A stretch of DNA of 64,000 bases, taken from assembly GCA_947034895.1 (NCBI GenBank), contig OX344765.1:21147001-21211000 (forward strand), read 5' to 3'. The first letter of the stretch is position 1, and each line of letters begins with the position of its first letter. The notes under the pieces are model-generated. The model was not told where the DNA came from, did not search any database, and saw nothing but the letters and a program-made list of their open reading frames with translations. The position numbers were made by a program, and so were the translations under genes. Shown here piece after piece: positions 56,831 through 64,000 of the stretch. The stretch comes from Rhytidiadelphus loreus. Its lineage: Eukaryota > Streptophyta > Bryopsida > Hypnales > Hylocomiaceae.

Positions 56831-58917
56831 AATAGAAACAAGGATAAAAAGGCCTTCTAGAGGCCTGAAAACTCATGTAATGCCGTTAGTTAGGACCTAC
56901 CAAGCCATAGGTGGCAAGGTTGGTATTGACCTGCGATTATTCTTGATGAATTGGCCTACTTTGTAATTACTATATATAATATCATTGTAGAAGAGTTGAG
57001 CCGTTTGACTTCTTTGATTGCTTAACCAATCAAAACATGCTACAATGGTGAAAGTCTTGTGCATTTAGATTATGTTAGGTGGATCTACACTCACTAAGTT
57101 AATACCAATTGGTAGTAGTGAGATTTCTCTCAGATTTCTCTTACTGCCCAAACCAATGAAATTTCTACTTCATATCCATCCTCTTGAAAATTTGCACAAG
57201 ACAAACAATGAATATTATCAATCTTAATATGCCTCTCTTTAACCAATAGAAACATGCCATGATAGCAAAACTATCCTCCATGGACATTATGTTGACACAC
57301 ATCAACTTGCCAAATTTGTAGCCATAATCAATTGCATATACCAATAAGGTAGTGTACTCATGAAGCAACCCTTTAAGGGTAGGTCGGTCTTTTGAATGGG
57401 TTTCTCTAGAAGAAAAATTGTTGTAGAATCTAACAAAAGTGGTACCATATTTTTTGGAGCATTTGTGAATTAATAATGAATTTCCAAAGAAATATGTTGT
57501 AGGCGTCTATTTCTAATTGTATGTCTTGCAAAAGCCACACAATCTATAAACAAATACGGTTTTACCAAAAACGAGCATTGTAGCATGCAAAAAGTAATGT
57601 ACATGGTTAAAAAATGCAACCATTTATAAAAAAAAATCTTAAATTCTTTAGTATCTATAAAAAAGTAGTTTAGTTGCAAAATCTCATTTTCAAAAATTTA
57701 ATGGACACTTATTCACTTAGCTTGAAATGGACCCACCTTGGCTCTTATTCCATCCATTAGCAAACTCTGAACCAATATTTGACAAATCTTAAACCATTCT
57801 CACATTCTTGACAATCCATTCACTAGCCAATACGCATCCATTTTAAATTGCTTAATGTCTATTACAAAGCTTCTTGTAGGGGGCAGTTTGAAGGAGAGGG
57901 TCGCAATAAGAGTCTACTCCTATACCGCATTTTTAACAATGGGGACACACTTTCAACGACTTCAAGAAGATGACATTAGGTGAATACACCCAAAATAAGC
58001 AATTCAATATAGTTGGAGGCACCTACTTGAAGGAAAAAACATTTTTGTAGTATTAGCAATTGAAAATCATGAATTAAAAAAAAAAAAAAAATTTAAATTA
58101 AATTGGATAAGACATATGATTACTATGAGTTTTCAAAGTGGAAGTTCCTAGGGCCACTGAAACCATCACATAGCTTGGTTATAAAATCAAATAGGGACAA
58201 TTTAATTGCACTTTCGGGGGACACTTTGAATAGAATTCTACTTGTTAAGAATGGGTAGATGCACGTTTTGGGGGTGTTTTCACCTTATATGGATATTAAT
58301 AGCTAGTCAATTATATACTACAACTTAATGGTTTTTTGGATCTTGCATGCTTTATCATGAATCTTGTTTTCTTGTAATCAATTAGACAATTTCTTTACAA
58401 CTCATTTCTTCCACTTTTGGATTTTTTTTAAGGAACTTTTCATTATTCCACAACAATGAAAAGTTCCTTGATATTTTTTTAAACATATTCTTTATTGAAA
58501 AGAGCAGGGGAGACAAAAGTTAGGAAGTTTGAGGGACATGTTAGGTTTGGAGGCTTCAAAGACAAGTTTCTTGAATACTTTTTATGACTTTCACAATGGT
58601 GCTAGTATGTGAGCCCAAGAATGTGAGCTTGTGAGCATTGAGCGTACAATATAGGTACCTATAATATAGATACCACACATTATAGATGGTGTATATATCA
58701 TAAACACCTATAATATTGATATTTATAACATATATACCCTACAAACACCAAATATGCCTTGTGGTTTCTATAGTATAATATACATCTATAACATAGGTGT
58801 ATAATATTCTAGACTCATAGGCTCATACTTCCATGCTCACATAATAGCAACCCTTGCTCCCCAAGACATTACATGGGATTTAGCCTTGGGGAGGGCTGTT
58901 TCAAGCTAGTTCTAGTT
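56831..58917. other. AT-rich intergenic DNA, no gene seen
   Basis: Contains the 15-bp hairpin at 58,430-58,469 and a degenerate TATAATATAGATACC-type repetitive patch near 58,650-58,830. No exon is supported. Confidence 0.5.
58430..58469. repeat. Hairpin with perfect 15-bp arms
   Basis: AAGGAACTTTTCATT (58,430-58,444) is inverted exactly at 58,455-58,469 with a 10-base loop. No adjoining gene ends here, so a terminator role is not indicated. Confidence 0.85.
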
Positions 58918-58971
58918 GCTGGGAACCAACTGTGCTGCCAAAAAATAAATATTAAAAATAAAAAATAAAAA

Positions 58972-59003
<32 letters not shown>

Positions 59004-59100
59004 AAATTAAAAATTAAAAAAATATTAATTTTTTTTTTAATAATTGCTGATGTGGTCGTCTCTCGACCACATTAGCATCATGCGTGGCGGAGTTCCCAGC
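58918..59100. mobile_element. AT-cored inverted-repeat element
   Basis: Bounded by GCTGGGAAC and its inverse GTTCCCAGC. The core is (AAAT)n/(TTTA)n able to fold on itself, next to GCTGATGTGGTCG...CGACCACATTAGC, itself a hairpin. Probable MITE. Confidence 0.55.
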
Positions 59101-60419
59101 GTTTGGGAATACATGGGAACTTGTAGCCCTCTACTTCACCAGAATCCCATCTAATGTGTTCTTTACTGTAATCATGCATACAAATTTTAGATATTTCACA
59201 TTGATAGCCTTAACATTTACTTATGCTTTTTTGGGTTAAATTTTCAAAACCATGGTCTCCAAGGGAATTCACTAAGCCTCAGATCTTGGAAACTATATGA
59301 GAGCAAAAATAGGGTCATTTTTATTTTTAAAATGTAAATAATCAACTATTTAGAAAGATGGGTAGTTCTAGTATAGCCTCTAAATTTTTTATTTAGGATG
59401 CCTACAATATACCCATTAGATGTGATTTCAGGCTATTCCCAGTTCCATTCCCCCGTCCGTTCCCCCGAGCCCTATTGAACGCGGCTGACAGTTTATTTGT
59501 TTTTAAAATAATAAATAAATAAAAATTAAAGTTCTTAAAATGGAAAACAAAATTTATTTATTTTTATTTTTTTAATTTTAAAAATCGACATAGCAGTCAC
59601 TTGGCCAGGTCGACAGGCCCTGCGAATGGCCAGTTTCGTCCAGTTTCGTCCAATTTTCCACTTGGGAACTCGTGGCCCTTCCCAGTAGGGAAATCTCATC
59701 TAATGTTCTTCTTTATTAACCCCTTAGTGCCTAAATTCCTTTCTGAATATTTTCATTTTTTGCTAAAAATATTTATTTATTTACCTCAATTTCATCAAAT
59801 TCATCATACATAAAAGTTTTTTTTGAAAGTCAATTATTGGTTTGGATGAATGAGAAGTTATATGATCAAAACAAGTCTTTGGAACCTCATCAAGAAAATG
59901 AAAACAATTGCAATGGTACTCATTGCATTATTGTTTCAATATTGCAACAATTTTTGAATTATTCAAGTCTGTTGCAATATTGTTGTTATTTCTTTCGTTG
60001 TTATACGTTATTATATTGTTGTAGAATTATTTTAGTATAAAAATTGTATTGCAAGCAATGAACTTTCATTATTAGTATTTTGATTTGAATCCACCTAGAG
60101 ATTATATTGTTGTAATTTAAATTTCAAATTCACTATTGTATTGTTATTGTATTGTTTCAGAACTGCAATTATATCGCCTCAAAACCAAATGTTCAAATAG
60201 ACTAAATTCATAATTTTCCATGTACATCATTCCTCTTTTTGACACCTATATTTAAAGTTTCATCCCTAAAGACAAATTTCAATTACGTACTTCAAACTTC
60301 AAATCATTTAAGTTATTATGGTTGCAAAAGAGGTTGACATTTTACATACCTTGTCAAATTTCCATATTTGATTCACTATATCAATGACATTTAATGCGCT
60401 ATAGTTTTAGTATTTGTAT
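59101..60419. other. Intergenic DNA with a second AT-cored block
   Basis: 59,430-59,710 repeats the design of 58,918-59,100 (GC-rich shoulders around an AT core, GTTCATTCCCC-like and GGGAACTCGTGG flanks). TTAACCCCTTAGTGCC occurs near 59,718. No gene is seen. Confidence 0.45.
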
Positions 60420-61171
60420 TTGACCCCTAAAGGTTTTTGACTATGTTTTCATCAAAAACACTCTAACACTATTGTTTCCTATACAAGTCGCGCATTTTAC
60501 AAATAAAAACAATTTTGGACACATGTGACTACAGGATAATGTAGTAAGCTGGTTTTAGAAGACGTGGAAAAAAATTCAGAAATTTCCACCATATTCATTA
60601 CATCATATTCATGTTTACATTGACAAAAGTCATTTTTTCTATCACTACAAAAATAGGGCAGTTGCACTTCACAAGGTCTCATTTTCTTATGAAAAAGTGT
60701 CCATGTCAGTGGTGCTTCCTTAAATTCATTCGTAAAGGCAAGTTGGCCACATGCTTGGAAAATTTCAAGTCATTTGGAATTGTATCAACATATTCAAAAT
60801 ACATTGTAAGTAGAATGAAGTAGAAAATGATTCAAAATAATAATTTGTGAAGAATTTAGTTATGTAATTGAAAAATGCCAATTTCAATGCTTGTAATGTT
60901 ATAATATACAATTTATATCCTATGATTTTATTTTTTCTTAAATGATTTTTTTTATTAGCTCAAATGCCCACCTAGGAAAAAAAACTACATATCATACAAT
61001 AACTTTTCAATTATGTAGTTAGAAGTTATGAAAGTTGTTGGGCCGTACATCTATTCCTAGTCTCCTTATTTTGTGAAAATTTCAAACAAAAGTAAAATAA
61101 ATTCCATTTGTAGTAAGATGCCAAAAATTTCTATGTTATCATATAACATAGCTTGGGCCTCTACAAGTTAA
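60420..61171. mobile_element. TTAA-bounded element, family 1 copy E (rearranged)
   Basis: Begins TTGACCCCTAAAGG and ends AAGTTAA, with the usual order at both ends. An internal segment is missing and appears instead just downstream (61,172-61,330, starting AATAAACAACTTCATAGTTT, equivalent to about 2,120-2,310 of copy A). Non-coding. Confidence 0.6.
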
Positions 61172-62806
61172 ATAAACAACTTCATAGTTTATTTTAGAGG
61201 AGGAAATCCAAAATTGTACACAAACTAAAACTCCTCATAAGCTTCATCTCATTAATATAAATTAAATGCTTCAAAACTTTCACCTATAAATCTAGAGAAT
61301 CAATTTTAAAGTTTTTTTCTTAAAAACGTGTTTATTCAAGAATTTATTTAACTTCAAAGTATTGTCTACACCATTATTGGGTGCCTTAGGCGTTTAGAAG
61401 TACAATGCACTAGAACTCGATTAAAATCAAAGTTCATCGATTTATTATTACATAATATTAAAATTGGTTTAGGGTTCAACATTTTAGAGAACATGAGCAA
61501 AAGATACAAGTGTCTATCATTATGCCATAGATGAGGTATTGGACTATAACATTCAAATACCATTACAATTTGTTGTTATTATCTCGATTATTATGCATCT
61601 ATATTATCAAATTCTATCTATTCATACATTTTTACTAAACACAATTATTTGGTTACATAATTGTCTGCACCTTCTTTTATGTTGTAGTTGAAAAGAAGGC
61701 GGAGTTGAGCATAACATGTCTTCTCTATTTCATTTTCTTCTTCTATTTTTATTGAAACTTTGCCAAACCACTCTTTTGCATGGAAAGATGATGTTGCGCG
61801 AGGAAACGTTGGAGTTGTTTCCAACCTCAAACTCTAACCATAACATAGAGCTACAAATCTATAAAATTGTTCTATCTGCAAGCATAATCACACAATGGTA
61901 TACATTTAGTACTGTCTTCACATGCATTTGCATTTCATGTTTGAAATGTATAATTTAAAATTCGAGTTCTAATAACTCATGTGTAAACACAAACTTGTCT
62001 TCCTATCATGTGATTTTGATTTAGGTAAGTTTCTAAACAAATCTTCAAATTTGTAACAATGTCTTCTTGTGAAATTATGTTCACAATTTGTTGTTGTTGA
62101 AGGATTCTTGATTGTGTGGATGAGCTTCCTGTAGGTGTAGACAACTGAATTCATTTTATATTCAAGTTTGTAAAAAATCCCACTAGAATGTGTTTTCTAA
62201 TTTCTAAAGTCTGCAAAATCATCCTTCTCCATTTTTTTTCTTCTTTGAAATAGAGTAACACATTTCACATCTACTTATTTTCAATTTGACATGTTTATAT
62301 TCATAATTAAAAATAATAATATAAAAATACATAGTACAATACATTCAAAACTCTATTTTCATTTACCTTTTCTAATGTTACATTCTTTCCAATTGAACGA
62401 GAATAAACTCCATTCCTCATTGCATCCCTCTTCAAAGCCTCAAGTCTTTGATTGTATTTTACAATGTGATCAAGGAAATTATTTCTATTGCTTATTCTAT
62501 AACATGTTCTTAAAATAGCTATGTAAAAATGCTCATACATATTTGTACTATATTCTACTAGAGCGCCATATCATTTGATTGAAGTTGCATAATATTTCAT
62601 ATTATGAACTTTTATCAAATTAAAATCTGATTTTTGCCATGTCTCTAAATGTATTTTAAATAGCTCAATAATCCTGCAACAAATACACAATTTTGTACCA
62701 TTGCAATTTAATAAAAGATATAAAAGTACATTTTCACATTTTTATATTATAAAAAATAGTACATTCAACTTTTATATTTGTACTTTTCAATTAAAAAACT
62801 CTTCCA
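61172..62806. other. AT-rich intergenic DNA, no gene seen
   Basis: The first 160 bp is the displaced family-1 segment. The remainder holds no recognised exon or RNA gene. Confidence 0.45.
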
Positions 62807-63142
62807 TCATACATACCATATCATGGAGTTCTCTATAAATATCAAATTTTCTTCATCAAATTCTCTTTGACAGACTTTAGGTCCAGGATTAAAAATAAGG
62901 ACAAGCTTGAACTCGTTTCCCAGCAATTTAAAAGTGTTTGGTCCCCTGTGTTCGGCCACTAAGGACTTAATGTTTGGAACTTTGACATTCCTTGTGTTTC
63001 GTTGTAATTTCTTTCTTGCTTCTGTATTATGAAAGGGTCCCTCGCACCCTTGCCCTGCCGCGTAGCGGCATTCACAACAAAATTCTCTTTGACGGCAAGA
63101 TACTTTATACCATTTCAAAAAGCTTACAGTCAATGGCTTCAA
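62807..63142 (-). pseudogene. Possible coding remnant, not recognised
   Basis: A patch of higher GC content in AT-rich DNA has an open minus-strand frame of 111 codons. It is rich in Cys and basic residues (REFCCECRYAAGQGCEGPF) and then FKLLGNEFKLVLIFNPGP. No start context, splice site or family supports a working gene. It could be a captured gene fragment or chance. Confidence 0.2.
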
Positions 63143-63194
63143 CTTAAAAATTTGGTACTAATCCCAACAAACAAAATATTGTAACCTACACACA

Positions 63195-63310
63195 AAATAG
63201 ATATTAAATGAAAATAATTGAATATAATATGAAAGAGACTTTATATTTTTTAGATACTAAATGAAAATAATTGAACATAATATAAAAGAGACTTCATAAT
63301 TTTTAAATAT
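63195..63310 (+). repeat. Two tandem AT-rich units of about 60 bp
   Basis: The phrase AAATGAAAATAATTGAA...ATAATAT...AAAGAGACTT occurs twice in a row with few differences. Confidence 0.8.
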
Positions 63311-64000
63311 ATTGTTGTATAAAGAGAGGTTTACCTCAGAAAATCACAGGGATCCTATTTGCAACCAAAAATGGCTCAAGAACAAAAGAAAATGCTATCA
63401 TGCATAAATCTTTAGTTTTGATCATTGAATCTTCTACATTGTCGTAAAACTATTTTCCGTTGGCCTATTCTATATAGACTTTAAGTTGGCTCATATATCC
63501 TGGTAGGGATAAGAAACCATGGGATATATGATGGATAGAACCAATGGCATAGTACGAGATACTGTCGGTGAATATGAATTTTAAACTTTCAAACCCACAA
63601 TCTATTGGTCATCAATCTAGGCTCACCGTGAGAACAGAGCAAATTTCGACCATATGGGCAAAAAACCCTACTTTGTTGCCACAACACAAAATGAGGCTAA
63701 ACAATAGTTTGACCCATATTGCCCGCAACAATAAAACTTATAAAGAAAAGAAAGCCACAAGCTACAAGCCTACAACACCACAAGTCTTAATATCTTTCGC
63801 TTCAACCTTCCAAAATCAAATTAAGAATTTGTGTCATTGTTGCCTTAAAGTCCAAATGAGATGAGTGATATCTTTTTGGAAAGATAATACAAACTTCTAT
63901 CTATCTTCCAAATTTCAAATCAAATAGATACTTTATTCAACTTCTACAGTCACCTGAAGTTTCAACCTTTAGAGTTGAGGGCAACAAATCCCTCTTCTAC
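63311..64000. other. AT-rich intergenic DNA, no gene seen
   Basis: One open frame at 63,568-63,864 lacks coding character or splice support. Nothing else is recognised. Confidence 0.45.

Noticed and set aside
1..64000. LTR retrotransposon, reverse transcriptase, tRNA or rRNA genes
   Set aside because: No gag/pol motifs, no long direct terminal repeats and no cloverleaf or rRNA sequence were recognised by eye. A profile or tRNA search could still find divergent ones.

Overview
The window is nuclear DNA of a land plant. It holds two well supported multi-exon genes, one partial membrane-protein gene and about 50 kb of AT-rich, repeat-filled intergenic DNA. Introns are GT-AG and about 60 to 1,700 nt long. 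The clearest gene belongs to the plant-specific LONGIFOLIA/TRM family, and the partial gene resembles plant PGG-domain proteins. GC-rich coding exons in very AT-rich surroundings, many short non-autonomous DNA elements and no recognisable LTR retrotransposon suggest a moss or other bryophyte. The lineage is an inference; the sequence does not name the species.

Layout. Positions 1-25,500 hold no convincing gene. They carry TTAA-bounded elements (1,575; 10,066; 11,218; 13,871; 20,210; 22,329), a 1.95-kb non-autonomous CACTA element with a 3-bp target duplication (3,778-5,726), a third dispersed family (6.5, 21.4, 24.7-25.5 kb) and small non-LTR retroposon tails. From 25,500 to 27,400 there is a GC-richer, microsatellite-rich island of unknown role. 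From 27,400 to 36,300 there are more repeats, a hairpin and a back-to-back pair of elements.

Genes. A LONGIFOLIA/TRM-like gene runs forward from 37,683 to 43,034 in seven coding exons (1,389 codons), behind a GC-rich leader with a CAG repeat. A small two- or three-exon candidate of unknown identity follows at 43.4-44.1 kb. Convergent to these, on the minus strand, is a 13-exon NADH-cytochrome b5 reductase-like gene (start 50,289, stop 44,425). Its fold-defining segments are preserved, but residues in the flavin, NADH-pyrophosphate and CGPP motifs are changed. Its first intron holds a 449-bp palindromic element containing an 80-bp perfect inverted repeat. A terminal exon of a PGG-like membrane protein lies at 55.8-56.3 kb. 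From 56.3 to 64.0 kb the DNA is again AT-rich with hairpin elements and one more TTAA-type copy.

The genes show no shared pathway. The first should act on the cortical microtubule/TON1 system and cell shape. The second descends from a membrane-anchored flavin reductase. The most interesting signals are the motif-degenerate reductase, the nested palindromic element with an empty-site comparison in tandem intron repeats, and the abundance of TTAA/CCCTAAA-ended elements.
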